This document shows, piece after piece, positions 8,089 through 17,099 of a stretch of 64,000 nucleotides of DNA. The stretch lies in assembly GCF_900104785.1 (NCBI RefSeq), contig NZ_LT629733.1, forward strand, positions 1,644,501-1,708,500, read 5' to 3'. Under the pieces are notes generated by a model. It saw nothing but the letters and a program-made list of their open reading frames with translations. It was not told where the DNA came from and searched no databases. The position numbers were made by a program, and so were the translations under genes. Origin of the DNA: Formosa sp. Hel1_31_208 (GTDB taxonomy: Bacteria > Bacteroidota > Bacteroidia > Flavobacteriales > Flavobacteriaceae). How positions within the stretch are numbered: the first letter of the stretch is position 1; each line of letters opens with the position of its first letter.

Positions 8089-8140
8089 CAAAGTTACAAA
8101 ATGTTTAACCTTTATAAATATATCTTAAACAAAAATTAAC
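8089..8140 (-). promoter_or_regulatory. Light-island promoter/operator A
   Basis: On the minus strand this 52-bp element ends with the -7 box TAACTTTG (8089-8096), an exact match to TAnnTTTG. Upstream are the half-sites GTTAAAC and GTTTAAG, inverted and 14 bp apart, and then GTTAAT. Compared with the element at 16667-16718, about 42 of 52 positions agree without a gap. It drives the operon from 8066 down to phrB. The binding protein is not identified; the TetR regulator at 15992-16648 or a light-responsive MerR outside the window are candidates. Confidence 0.8.
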
Positions 8141-8198
8141 ATAACGCTATAGATTTTCTTAATAATTAATATAAATACTTGTAAATGAATTAGTTGTA

Positions 8199-9677
8199 TT
8201 ATGTGTTTTTACTTCGAAGCGTGTGTTTTTTGAGAATTCTTTGGTTTTCTTGTTTAACCGTTGTGTTTTTTCGAAGATTCCAGAGTATGTCACTGGCTTT
8301 TTTTCTAGTTTTTTCCATGTTGACGATAGGATGCGGATAGTCTTTTCCCAGATGAAAATTATATAGGTGTTGTTCCATCTCAGTCATTAAGTAGGGCTCA
8401 TGTGCAAAGGGCGTATCTAGCGCTCTTAATTCTGGTACCCACTTTTTTATAAATTTAGCATCAGGATCATGTTCATGGCTGTTTTTAATGGGATTGTAGA
8501 TTCTGAGCATATTTGTTCCTGTTTCACCTGCTTGCATTTGCAACTGCGGAAAATGTATGCCAGGTTCAAAATCTAAAAACATTTGAGATAAATGTTGAGA
8601 GGCAGCTTGCCATGGTTGCCAAAGATTATGTGTAAAGAAAGAGACGACTAAGGCGCGCATTCGGAAATTAAGATATCCAGTTTCATTTAAACAACGCATA
8701 CTAGCGTCAACTAAAGGGTATCCTGTTTGACCTTTTTTCCATGCTTCCTGATACATTTCAGAAATGTCTTTTTTTAATTTTTGAAAACCTTTATTGATAC
8801 TTTCTTGCTCCATGGTATGTTCCATTTCAAATTTTTGAATGAAATGTGACTGCCAGCGTAATCGTGACATGAAAGCTTCTAATGGCTTTTTGTTTTCAGA
8901 TGTTTTCTTAAGCAAATAAGCTTTGCGATATACTTCTCTAACAGAGAGATTTCCCCATGCTAGATATGGAGATATTCTGCTACATCCTGTACGTGCTAAA
9001 TCAGGTTTTGAAATATGAAACATATAATTCACATATCGTTTCTTCAAAAACGAGTTGAGATATTTTAAACCTGTCGTACGCCCTCCTTTTTGAAAGAAAG
9101 TGTTTGCAGGTGTCTCCAGTGAAGGGGTAGCAATCAATGTTTCTAGTTCTTCAATTGCTTTTATTGCTAATAATTGATTGTCTAAAGGTTTAAAATTTAA
9201 GGGCTCAATGTCAAAATATAAATTACATTTTTTTATCCATTCATCCCTGTCTTTCAATCCGCGTTGCACACCATTGTTTATATTTTCGTGCCAGGTAATT
9301 AAATTATTTTTGCAAAACCGTTTAAAAGATTTGTCTCGATTATAGGTGACGAGTATACCTGTTTCTTGATGGGAATATATATCACGAACCGTATAACGTT
9401 CCATTAACTGATTTATAGTGGTAATAATATCAGCTTCTACAGTCAGTACTTTGGTATTGTAAGGCGCTAAACGTTCATTTAAATCTCGAATAGATTCTTT
9501 AATAAAGTTTCTATGTCTTTCGCTATAGTGTTTATCTTCATTGAGCACGGACTCAAATGCATAGACGAGCAAAGCGCTTTCACCAGTAGCCAAAGCATTA
9601 TAAATAGCTTCATTATCTTCTAAACGCAAATCACGTTTAAGCCAAACGACATTTATTTTTGGGACATTAGTAGTCAT
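8199..9677 (-). CDS. Divergent cryptochrome/photolyase-family protein
   Basis: A 492-residue protein with an N-terminal antenna-type Rossmann domain (VVWLKRDLRLEDNEAIYNAL) and a C-terminal FAD-binding helical domain (ISPYLAWGNLS, GYPLVDASMRCLN, RMRALVVSFF, RIYNP). It differs from the other three family members in the FAD pocket: where phrB has NWQWIAGSG, this protein reads QLQMQAGETG, so the flavin-proximal tryptophans appear missing. That would alter photoreduction and could mean a sensory or otherwise specialised role. The basic C-terminal tail of ~40 residues has no recognisable domain. The start overlaps the stop of the upstream iron-sulfur photolyase by 11 bases, indicating translational coupling. 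It is the last gene of the upstream operon. Confidence 0.88.
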   Translation of the reverse strand: MTTNVPKINVVWLKRDLRLEDNEAIYNALATGESALLVYAFESVLNEDKHYSERHRNFIKESIRDLNERLAPYNTKVLTVEADIITTINQLMERYTVRDIYSHQETGILVTYNRDKSFKRFCKNNLITWHENINNGVQRGLKDRDEWIKKCNLYFDIEPLNFKPLDNQLLAIKAIEELETLIATPSLETPANTFFQKGGRTTGLKYLNSFLKKRYVNYMFHISKPDLARTGCSRISPYLAWGNLSVREVYRKAYLLKKTSENKKPLEAFMSRLRWQSHFIQKFEMEHTMEQESINKGFQKLKKDISEMYQEAWKKGQTGYPLVDASMRCLNETGYLNFRMRALVVSFFTHNLWQPWQAASQHLSQMFLDFEPGIHFPQLQMQAGETGTNMLRIYNPIKNSHEHDPDAKFIKKWVPELRALDTPFAHEPYLMTEMEQHLYNFHLGKDYPHPIVNMEKTRKKASDILWNLRKNTTVKQENQRILKKHTLRSKNT

Positions 9678-11199
9678 CTTGATGTTCTATAATATGGGTT
9701 GCTTTTTCTTTGATGTTCTGTAAGTCTTGCTTATCCATTTTATCAAGTAGGCTATACATCATACCCATTCTGAAATTATTTCCTAAATGTTCTCGCTTCT
9801 CATCTAAGAAATTCCAATATAGGCTGTTAAACGGACACGCATCATCACCAATTTTTTTGTTTTTATTATAATAGCAATCACCACAATAATTACTCATTTT
9901 ATTCACATACGAACCTGAGGACACATAAGGTTTAGTTGCGATTTTACCGCCATCTGCAAATTGACTCATTCCACGTGTATTGGTTAATTGCACCCATTCA
10001 ATCGCATCGACGTAAATTCCCAAATACCAGTCATCCACTTCATCGGGATTGGTTTGAGTCAATAATGCGTAATTACCTGTAATCATTAATCGTTGTATGT
10101 GATGGGCGTATCCATTATCTAATGAATTTGTGATAGCATGTTTTAAACAATTCATTTTCGTCTTCCCAGTCCAGAAAAATTTTGGTAATGAGTTATAGTT
10201 CTCTAATGTGTTTTTGCTTTTGTAATCAGGCATAAATGCCCAATACATACCTCGCAAATATTCGCGCCAGCCAATCACCTGGCGTATAAATCCCTCAACC
10301 TGAGATATGGCAATAGTTTGCTCGTGTTTACGATAATAATTCATGACCGTTACAACCACATCTTTAGGTGAAATAAGTTTTAAATTCATGGCGAAGGATA
10401 ATCTCGAATGAAATAAATAAGTTTCATCGGTGTGCATGGCATCTTGATAGTCTCCAAAGTGAATTAAAAGCGCTTCACAGAAATATTTAAGTTGTTCTAA
10501 GCCTTGGGCTCTAGTAATAGGATAGGAGAAGGTCTTGGTGTCAAACCTGCCAATAGTTTCAATGTTAGCTCTATTAATGTCTTCAATTACTTCGGAAACA
10601 TTATTTTTAAACAATTTGTAATTCGGAATATTTATATCTCCTTTCCATTTATTTCTATTGCTCTTATCATAATTCCACTTTCCACCTTCAGGTTGGTCTC
10701 CTACCATCAAGATATCGTATTTTCTTCGCATATCGCGATAGAAATTCTCCATAAGATATTGCTTTTTACCTTTGAAGAAAATCGCTAAGTCGTCTCGATT
10801 GGTGTAAAAGTGTTCTGCGGAAACTATATGATATGGGATATTCAAGGTTTCGCTATACGAACGAAGTTGTTTGTCTAATCTGTATTCATCAGGAAACAGA
10901 TACTCAAAATTAGTGATAGCATGTTTTTCTATAATTTTCGAAAGATTATCAATTAAGTTTTGGTTATTGTTTTGATCATTAATTTTAAAATACACTATGT
11001 GATGTCCTAAGCTTTCCAAATCTGAAGCAAACTGTCGCATAGCAGCGAAAAAACCAATCACTTTCTGAATATGATGCTTTACATAATCTGTTTCTTGGCG
11101 CATTTCAAACAAACAATAAATTACCTCATCGTTTGGTTCATTAAACCACGAGTGTTTGATATTAAGTTGATCACCGAGTATAAGTCTGAGTGTTTTCAT
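9667..11199 (-). CDS. Iron-sulfur (6-4) photolyase-like protein (FeS-BCP/CryB group)
   Basis: A 510-residue member of the FeS-BCP class (deoxyribodipyrimidine photolyase-related), prokaryotic (6-4) photolyases that bind FAD, a ribityl-lumazine antenna and a [4Fe-4S] cluster. The N-terminus [13 protein letters not shown] is typical. Four cysteines at 351, 439, 442 and 455 (TKMNC, YCGDC, ACPFN) sit at the known cluster-ligand spacing. The start is placed at the ATG at 11199, which overlaps the CRY-DASH stop as TAATG; the extra 8 residues upstream are not conserved. It complements the CPD photolyase at 2621, so both main UV lesions can be repaired. Confidence 0.94.
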   Translation of the reverse strand: MKTLRLILGDQLNIKHSWFNEPNDEVIYCLFEMRQETDYVKHHIQKVIGFFAAMRQFASDLESLGHHIVYFKINDQNNNQNLIDNLSKIIEKHAITNFEYLFPDEYRLDKQLRSYSETLNIPYHIVSAEHFYTNRDDLAIFFKGKKQYLMENFYRDMRRKYDILMVGDQPEGGKWNYDKSNRNKWKGDINIPNYKLFKNNVSEVIEDINRANIETIGRFDTKTFSYPITRAQGLEQLKYFCEALLIHFGDYQDAMHTDETYLFHSRLSFAMNLKLISPKDVVVTVMNYYRKHEQTIAISQVEGFIRQVIGWREYLRGMYWAFMPDYKSKNTLENYNSLPKFFWTGKTKMNCLKHAITNSLDNGYAHHIQRLMITGNYALLTQTNPDEVDDWYLGIYVDAIEWVQLTNTRGMSQFADGGKIATKPYVSSGSYVNKMSNYCGDCYYNKNKKIGDDACPFNSLYWNFLDEKREHLGNNFRMGMMYSLLDKMDKQDLQNIKEKATHIIEHQDDY

Positions 11200-12509
11200 T
11201 AAAAAAGTGTTTCTTGTAACCACAAGTTTTGAAAGTTTCCATTGGTATCGTAGCGTTCTGCTTGAAGATCTACATTAAATTTTCGATCTCTAGGATCATT
11301 GCCAACACCGGCAACATACATCCAGTTGCCGTAGTTACTGTGAACGTCATAGTCCACAAGTAACGACTCGAAATACGCCGCTCCAATACGCCAATCTAAT
11401 AGCATGTCTTTAGCAAAAAAAGAAGCGACATTTTGCCGACCTCTATTACTCATCCAGCCTGTTTTTTTTAGTTCTAACATATTTGCGTTAACAAATGATG
11501 ATCTGGTCTCACCATTGATCCATTTTTGAATTTGACCGTCATTAGATTTCCAGTCATACTCTTTACGTAGAATGCCTCCAATTTTAAAAATTTCGTTTTG
11601 ATGTTTTAGAGAAATGTATTTAAAATAATCTCTCCAGATCAACTCGAAAATAAGCCAATACGTAGATTCGTTTTTAAAGTGTTCTCGCTCAAATCGTTTG
11701 ACTTCCCAGTATATGGTTCTCGCCGAAATACTGCCATTAGCCAACCATGCCGAGAATTTTGAGCTAAAATCTTTCCCAACCAAACCATTTCTTGTCTTTT
11801 TATAAACACCAAGTTTTTTGGTTTTAAAAAAATAATCATCGAGACGTTCTAAGGCACTTGATTCGCCACCATCGAAGGGAAATGCAGATTTGAGATGAGG
11901 TTTAAAGGTTTCAAGTCCTAATGTTTCTAGAGTAGGAATGGTTGTATTATTTTCAATGATTACAAACTTGTCACAAGGGCTATTTTTAATGCTCGGTCTA
12001 ATTGCACTATATTTTTCTATTTTTTTTCTAAACGCAGTAAATACTTGTGGAATGTCAGAGAAAGACATATTTATATCTTCCGGGTGATATAAAAATTGAT
12101 CGTAAATCTCATGAATGTTGATATCATTGGAGAGGGTTTCTTTTACTTCTTCTGTAACAAGAGTCTCCTCACTTGTCCATTCTTTCTGTAAATAAATAGA
12201 AGTTATTTTGTAGGTATCAACTAGCGATTTAATTGCTTTTTTTGGTTTATTAGAAACTATGAACAGTTCTATATTAAGCGCTTTGAGATTGTGCTTTAGA
12301 TTGGTTATGGTCTCTATTAAAAATTGGGCTCTAAATTTTTCTGTTTTTTTAAAACCGAATTTTGATACTTCATAATGTCTTGGGTCAAAGCAGTAGCATG
12401 CGATTACCATATCATGTTTGACTATAGCCCTATGAAGTACTGCATTATCTTGAACTCTTAAATCATTTCTAAACCAAACTAATCCTATGTTGTTTTGTTT
12501 CTCCTGCAT
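11199..12509 (-). CDS. DASH-family cryptochrome
   Basis: A 436-residue cryptochrome of the DASH clade. The antenna domain opens with [14 protein letters not shown]. The FAD domain carries [39 protein letters not shown] and [19 protein letters not shown]; the NDPRDRKFN segment and the following QAERYD are diagnostic of DASH. The tryptophan chain appears intact. DASH proteins repair CPD lesions in single-stranded or loop DNA, and some have signalling roles. The gene overlaps the DUF2256 gene upstream by 25 bases and the iron-sulfur photolyase downstream by one base (TAATG), so all three are translated from one message. Confidence 0.94.
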   Translation of the reverse strand: MQEKQNNIGLVWFRNDLRVQDNAVLHRAIVKHDMVIACYCFDPRHYEVSKFGFKKTEKFRAQFLIETITNLKHNLKALNIELFIVSNKPKKAIKSLVDTYKITSIYLQKEWTSEETLVTEEVKETLSNDINIHEIYDQFLYHPEDINMSFSDIPQVFTAFRKKIEKYSAIRPSIKNSPCDKFVIIENNTTIPTLETLGLETFKPHLKSAFPFDGGESSALERLDDYFFKTKKLGVYKKTRNGLVGKDFSSKFSAWLANGSISARTIYWEVKRFEREHFKNESTYWLIFELIWRDYFKYISLKHQNEIFKIGGILRKEYDWKSNDGQIQKWINGETRSSFVNANMLELKKTGWMSNRGRQNVASFFAKDMLLDWRIGAAYFESLLVDYDVHSNYGNWMYVAGVGNDPRDRKFNVDLQAERYDTNGNFQNLWLQETLF

Positions 12510-12628
12510 TTTTCACTACAATATTTTACTTCTTCCCAATTCTTTTCCCATTTTTTGCGCCAGCTAAAAGGTAAACCACAGGTTGCGCAAATTTTTTCTG
12601 GTAAGTGGTGCTTTTTATGTTTCGACAT
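12485..12628 (-). CDS. DUF2256 zinc-ribbon small protein
   Basis: A 47-residue protein with a CxxC pair (CATC) and a second CxxxC pair (CSEKC), plus a WRKKWEKNW segment between them: the DUF2256 signature. The four cysteines almost certainly bind one zinc ion. The reading frame overlaps the end of the SDR-DUF2867 gene by 14 bases and the start of the CRY-DASH gene by 25 bases. DUF2256 proteins occur widely beside, and sometimes fused to, cryptochromes and photolyases, which supports a shared but still unknown function. Confidence 0.88.
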   Translation of the reverse strand: MSKHKKHHLPEKICATCGLPFSWRKKWEKNWEEVKYCSEKCRRNKTT

Positions 12629-14045
12629 CAACTAATTTATTAATCATACCAGAAAAAATAAATCCGTGAAATGGTAAAACACTATACCAGTATAAGCGAC
12701 CCCATATCCCTCGCGGTCTGAATGTTGCGGTTTGTTTCAGCAGGCCGTCTTCTATTTTAAATTCTAACCAAGCTTCTCCTGGCAATCGCATTTCCGCATA
12801 AAGTAAAAGCTTCTGTTGCGATTTGTCTGCAAATATGACACGCCAGAAATCAAGTGCATCGCCTGCATCTAATTGCGTCTGACTTGTTCTTCCGCGACGT
12901 AAACCGATACCTCCAAAAAGTTTGTCAATATAACCACGTATCTTCCATAAGATTGTGCCATAATACCACCCTGTAGTACCGCCAATACTCCATATTTTAT
13001 CGATAGTTTTTGTGATATCCTTTACAGGGCGTTCTTTATAATCTTTAAAACAGCCAAATGTTGGAACGTTAATATATTTATGAAGGTTGTTTCTAAGTCG
13101 GCCACTACTAATCATGGAATCTTTCCAACTTGATACAATACTATTTTGTTCTATTTTTTCGAATGCTAATTGGACTGCTTGTTTATAGGTTAGAGGATTC
13201 ACCTCAAGTAACTCATTAATATTACTGGCTTTTCCAATAATTTGGACACCCATACTGTCTACAAGAGCAGAGGCTAATTTGTATGAAGTAGAAGTGACAA
13301 AATATAACCAGTACGAGGATAACTTAGGTGTCATCACCGGAACGGTCAAAATATAGCGCTTAAGACCTCTTACTTCTGCAAATTGTAAGAGCATTTGTTT
13401 ATAGGTAAGTATTTCAGGGCCAAAGACGTCATAAGTTTTATTATAAGTTTCTTCATGTCCAACGCTTCTCGAGAGAAAATACAGCACATCTCTAACAGAT
13501 AAGGGTTGTGTTTTAGTATTTAACCATTTTGGAGCAATCATGAAAGGTAGTTTTTCTACGATGTCTCGAATAATTTCAAATGAAGAACTTCCAGAGCCTA
13601 CTATAATTCCTGCTTTAAAAATGGTTAATGCGTATTGATGAGATTTTAGGGTGTCCTCAACATTTTTGCGAGATCGTAAATGTTTTGATAGATGGTCTTC
13701 GTTGGTAATGCCGCTAAGATAGATCACTTGTTTTACATTGGTCGTCTCTATGTAGTTTCTAAAGTTGACTGCACAGCGTTCTTCAAGCGATTCAAAATCT
13801 TGAGAGCCATTTGACATCGAGTGAATGAGGTAAAAGGCGATATCAATATCCTTGGGAATGTTTTGAAGTGTTTCCGGTTTTAGAAAATCGGATTCTACAA
13901 CCTCAATGAATTCATCGTCTTTGTAGCTTTTATCAGCACGTAATTTATCTCGTACACCACAAACAACATGATGGTTTTCATTAGCGAGTAACGGAATTAA
14001 CCGCTTGCCAATGTAACCTGTCGCACCTGTTACAAGAATTTTCAT
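12615..14045 (-). CDS. NAD(P)-binding SDR fused to DUF2867
   Basis: A 476-residue two-part protein. Residues ~1-300 form an extended/atypical SDR Rossmann domain ([16 protein letters not shown] at the N-terminus; the catalytic Tyr/Lys pair of classical SDRs is not obvious). Residues ~320-470 are DUF2867, a START-like lipid-binding domain with conserved [26 protein letters not shown] and [22 protein letters not shown]. Fusions of this kind are common in light-inducible clusters and are presumed to act on a hydrophobic or isoprenoid substrate near the membrane. It lies 11 bases downstream of the flavin reductase gene. Confidence 0.88.
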   Translation of the reverse strand: MKILVTGATGYIGKRLIPLLANENHHVVCGVRDKLRADKSYKDDEFIEVVESDFLKPETLQNIPKDIDIAFYLIHSMSNGSQDFESLEERCAVNFRNYIETTNVKQVIYLSGITNEDHLSKHLRSRKNVEDTLKSHQYALTIFKAGIIVGSGSSSFEIIRDIVEKLPFMIAPKWLNTKTQPLSVRDVLYFLSRSVGHEETYNKTYDVFGPEILTYKQMLLQFAEVRGLKRYILTVPVMTPKLSSYWLYFVTSTSYKLASALVDSMGVQIIGKASNINELLEVNPLTYKQAVQLAFEKIEQNSIVSSWKDSMISSGRLRNNLHKYINVPTFGCFKDYKERPVKDITKTIDKIWSIGGTTGWYYGTILWKIRGYIDKLFGGIGLRRGRTSQTQLDAGDALDFWRVIFADKSQQKLLLYAEMRLPGEAWLEFKIEDGLLKQTATFRPRGIWGRLYWYSVLPFHGFIFSGMINKLVDVET

Positions 14046-14056
14046 TTGATTTATAA

Positions 14057-14671
14057 TTATTTAGGTCTTTGATAGCCAAAACGCGTCTTTAATTCTGGGA
14101 CTGCATAGCCATCTAAACCGTTGATAGTAGCAATTTTTGCTTTGGATAAGTTAATGAATCCATCGGCTTCTAGCAAATCATCATTAACATATAATCCTAC
14201 GATTTTCCCAATGACTAAAATCGTATTGTTGGATTTGATTTCGCATTCTTCGACATACTGCATAGCCAGCTGCAATGGTGCATCCTTTACAAATGGAGCA
14301 TTAAATTCGTTTTTATATTCTGAATGTAAATTTGTTTTATCAAATTCAGAGATATGAGCATCATATTTTGCTGAGGTGTGATGCGCATCTTCCAAGATAC
14401 TTTCATGTATGTGGTTCACCGTATAGAAACCGGTAGATTTAATATTATCGTAAGTGTTTCTCATGACTGTGGTTGGTCTGAGAAAAAAACCTAGCATTGG
14501 AGGATTCGAACCGATATGCGTGATTGAGCTAAATACAGCTACATTTTCTATGCCTTCAGAGGATTTGGTGCCTAATAAATTAGCAGACTTATAACCAGAG
14601 CAACTGTTGATTAAGTTGATACGATATAAGTGGTGAAAGTTGTCAAGCTGTTCATTGCTAATGTATGTCAT
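14057..14671 (-). CDS. Flavin reductase family (FMN-binding split-barrel) protein
   Basis: A 204-residue split beta-barrel flavoprotein. The conserved region GIENVAVFSSITHIGSNPPMLGFFLRPTTVMRNTYDNI (split here as residues ~40-77) matches the flavin-reductase-like fold, where the backbone binds FMN. These proteins reduce free flavin or supply reduced flavin to a partner enzyme. In a cluster with four flavin-dependent cryptochrome/photolyase proteins it could keep their flavin reduced; that is inferred. The ATG overlaps the stop of the ABC1 kinase gene (TAATG), so the two are translationally coupled. Confidence 0.88.
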   Translation of the reverse strand: MTYISNEQLDNFHHLYRINLINSCSGYKSANLLGTKSSEGIENVAVFSSITHIGSNPPMLGFFLRPTTVMRNTYDNIKSTGFYTVNHIHESILEDAHHTSAKYDAHISEFDKTNLHSEYKNEFNAPFVKDAPLQLAMQYVEECEIKSNNTILVIGKIVGLYVNDDLLEADGFINLSKAKIATINGLDGYAVPELKTRFGYQRPK

Positions 14672-15981
14672 TATAGGGTTTTGAAATTATTGATTTTTAT
14701 GTCTTTTGCTTTGAGATCAAACATCAGATTATATAAACCAAAGAAGGTGCGATTCATATATATGAAATGTTTCGAACCTCTATTGCCATTCATCTTTCTT
14801 AACTCTGCGTTTTTAGAATATTTTTCTCCAAGTTCGGCAATTTTTCCGAAGAAACTAGCATCTGAAAAATCAAAAGTGTCTTCGTGAAATGGTTGTGTAA
14901 ATAAACTCAGCATCTCATGAAAAAGCTCGGTAAAAAACTCTAGTTCTTTCTCACTATCGTCTTCACGTAAGATTTCAAGTTGGTAGAGTTTGTTGACAAA
15001 ATAAGCACGATCTGCAATACTTTCTTTTTTGGCTAATTCAAAATAAGGTATGTAGAACTCGTCTGGAATAGTCTTCATACAACCAAAATCGAGAGCGATG
15101 AGTTTGGCCTCTTCTGAAATTAAAAAATTTCCAGGATGCGGGTCTGCATGAACCTTTTTTACTTTATGGATCTGAAACATGTAAAAATCCCATAAGGCTT
15201 GACCAAGTTTATTGGCACTCTCTTGGTTGGTATTATGAGTAGCGAATTCTGATAAGTGTTCACCTTCCATATAATCCATTGTGATAATACGCTCTGAGGA
15301 TAGTTCTTCATAATATTGAGGAAACAAAAGATTTGGAATATGAGCGCATTTATGAGCAATTTCTTTACTTTGCTTAATTTCCAATATATAATTTGTTTCC
15401 TCAATTAATTTACCTTCAACTTCTTTAAAGTATTTATCAGAATCCTTTCCTTTAATGTTGAACATACTCATTGCAATAGGTTTTACCATAGCAAGGTCTG
15501 ATGCGATACTCTCAGCAACTCCTGGGTATTGGATTTTCACAGCAAGTTTTCTCCCATTTTTTTCTGCAATATGGACTTGTCCAATGCTTGCAGCGTTTAC
15601 AGAAGTTGCGTCGAAGGTATCATATATCTCGTTTGGCATTTTCCCGAAATATTTCTTAAACGTCTTTAAAACCAAAGGCGGTGATAAAGGCGGTACGGAA
15701 AATTGCGCTAACGAAAATTTTTCTACATAGGCTTGAGGTAAAATACTTTTCTCCATACTAAGCATCTGTGCTACTTTAAGTGCACTGCCTTTGAGTTGTT
15801 TCAAACCATCATAAATGTCCTCTGCATTATTTTGGTTTAGGCGTTCTTTAGCTTCAGTTTCAGTTTTAGTCAACTTATCTCCATAATATTTGATATAGTT
15901 GACACCTACTTTAGCACCAGTGGATACCAGTTTTGTAGCGCGTTGTATTTTGGAAGTTGGTATTTTATCAATGGTTTTCAT
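14671..15981 (-). CDS. ABC1/AarF-type atypical kinase (ADCK family)
   Basis: A 436-residue member of the ABC1/UbiB atypical kinase family, which supports isoprenoid-quinone and lipid metabolism. The core motifs are visible: the alanine-rich loop NAASIGQVHIA, the VAIKVQYP-like strand (LAVKIQYPG) with the catalytic lysine, VHADPHPGNFLI and LDFGCMK. The family's N-terminal KxGQ motif reads KVAQ here (LKGSALKVAQMLS), with Gly replaced by Ala. It follows the TetR gene by 10 bases. Members of this family in plastids respond to high light, which fits the context, but the substrate here is unknown. Confidence 0.9.
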   Translation of the reverse strand: MKTIDKIPTSKIQRATKLVSTGAKVGVNYIKYYGDKLTKTETEAKERLNQNNAEDIYDGLKQLKGSALKVAQMLSMEKSILPQAYVEKFSLAQFSVPPLSPPLVLKTFKKYFGKMPNEIYDTFDATSVNAASIGQVHIAEKNGRKLAVKIQYPGVAESIASDLAMVKPIAMSMFNIKGKDSDKYFKEVEGKLIEETNYILEIKQSKEIAHKCAHIPNLLFPQYYEELSSERIITMDYMEGEHLSEFATHNTNQESANKLGQALWDFYMFQIHKVKKVHADPHPGNFLISEEAKLIALDFGCMKTIPDEFYIPYFELAKKESIADRAYFVNKLYQLEILREDDSEKELEFFTELFHEMLSLFTQPFHEDTFDFSDASFFGKIAELGEKYSKNAELRKMNGNRGSKHFIYMNRTFFGLYNLMFDLKAKDIKINNFKTL

Positions 15982-15991
15982 TCAGGGTGTA

Positions 15992-16648
15992 TTAATTCAT
16001 GTGCATTTTTTCTTTGATCAGAAATTTTCCGAGATCGATCAAACTCCTAACAGGTACAATATTTAAAACATCAAAACTTGTATTCACAGATTTCTCAATA
16101 AAAATATCTGTCTTTTCGAATCCTGGTGATGTGTCATCCAACCAAAACTTCATGGTTAACAATAGTTGTAACCATGCCGTTTCTTTAAGACCACGTCGTT
16201 GAATGCGATCAATTTGCTCCTGTTTTATGTCTAGTAATTCAATACCTAAATGTTCTATATAGTTGGTAAAAGACTGTTTCAATTCTGAAAGAGCACCTAA
16301 GCCTTTAAGACTATTTTTATGTTGTTCAAGTGCGTATTTCACATAACTTCTATTCGCTGTTAAGTTTTCAAAAAACGTGAAGTATAAGCTCAATAATTTA
16401 TTACGAGCATCAAACGAATTGTAGTCATCACTTTGTTCTAGGACCTTCAGACTATTTTGAAAAAAGGCATGAAACACATGCTTTTCCACAGCTTCGAAAG
16501 ATCCAAAAAACTCATAGAATTTCTGTTCTTCAAAATTATTTGCCTTTGCAAACGCGTAAACGGTTTTAGGCTTATGATTGTGTTCTAAAACATAATCCAT
16601 GTAAAATGAAATGATGTCGTTGTTTGAAATGTTTTTCTTTTTTGCCAT
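15992..16648 (-). CDS. TetR-family transcriptional regulator
   Basis: A 218-residue, all-helical protein. The N-terminal ~50 residues (IISFYMDYVLEHNHKPKTVYAFAKANNFEEQKFYEFFGSF) form a TetR-type helix-turn-helix, and the remainder is a ligand-binding/dimerisation domain. It is the first gene of the upstream light operon, directly behind operator B. Because operator B contains inverted GTTTAAC/GTTAAAC half-sites and recurs at operator A, this protein is a natural candidate for the island's own regulator, controlling itself and both operons. That is inferred from position and symmetry only. Confidence 0.85.
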   Translation of the reverse strand: MAKKKNISNNDIISFYMDYVLEHNHKPKTVYAFAKANNFEEQKFYEFFGSFEAVEKHVFHAFFQNSLKVLEQSDDYNSFDARNKLLSLYFTFFENLTANRSYVKYALEQHKNSLKGLGALSELKQSFTNYIEHLGIELLDIKQEQIDRIQRRGLKETAWLQLLLTMKFWLDDTSPGFEKTDIFIEKSVNTSFDVLNIVPVRSLIDLGKFLIKEKMHMN

Positions 16649-16666
16649 GTTCTTATAATTCTAATG

Positions 16667-16718
16667 TAAAGATACAAAACGTTTAACCATTTTAAATAAT
16701 AGTTAAACAAAATTTAAC
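16667..16718 (-). promoter_or_regulatory. Light-island promoter/operator B
   Basis: Minus-strand promoter of the TetR-to-cryptochrome operon. The -7 box is TATCTTTA (16667-16674). Upstream are GTTAAAC, then GTTTAAC in inverted orientation 14 bp away, then GTTAAA, so that GTTAAA-N5-TTTAAC forms a perfect inverted repeat. The whole 52 bp aligns without gaps to 8089-8140. The -7 box is 19 bases before the TetR ATG. Confidence 0.8.
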
Positions 16719-17099
16719 AAGACATTATCCGATGGTTACGTAATACACCTTAAATAGGTATTCATACGTTGTTTTTTTGAAAATAGATCGCTTCATACAG
16801 GTTCAATTAGATTTTAAAAATGGTACAATAAAAGCCACTTCAAAGAGGAGATCGTACTCAACCCTGAGTCATGTCAATTTCAGTTCGTGTGTTAGTAATA
16901 TTGGTAATCACGCTTATCGATATGAAAGCACAACCGCAAAATATCCTGAGAGGAGGTTCAATGATTTCGACTAAATACTAAGTATAACAATAATCTGAAT
17001 GAGTGTATACGACTTTAATTTAAGGTTTTGTTAACAAACAAAGGGCTGACTAGTTCGTAATTTTACGTGAAATTTAAAACTAATCAAAATATTAATACA
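16719..17099. other. Intergenic region between the light island and DUF2911
   Basis: About 380 bases between divergent genes. It holds a 36-codon plus-strand ORF (16871-16981) starting MSISVRVLVILVITLIDMKA, which looks like a signal peptide followed by nothing, so it may be a remnant of a secreted-protein gene. A TTGTTAACAA palindrome (17028-17037) and a -7-like TAATTTTA (17058-17065) probably belong to the DUF2911 promoter. I see no RNA gene. Confidence 0.4.

Noticed and set aside
2621..16648. Light island as a recently acquired genomic island
   Set aside because: No tRNA boundary, integrase, flanking repeats or clear base-composition shift can be seen; codon use looks like that of the neighbours.
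16777..16974. Plus-strand 65-codon ORF beside the light-island promoter
   Set aside because: Composition is not protein-like, no conserved motif, and it overlaps a different frame with a better signal-peptide pattern.
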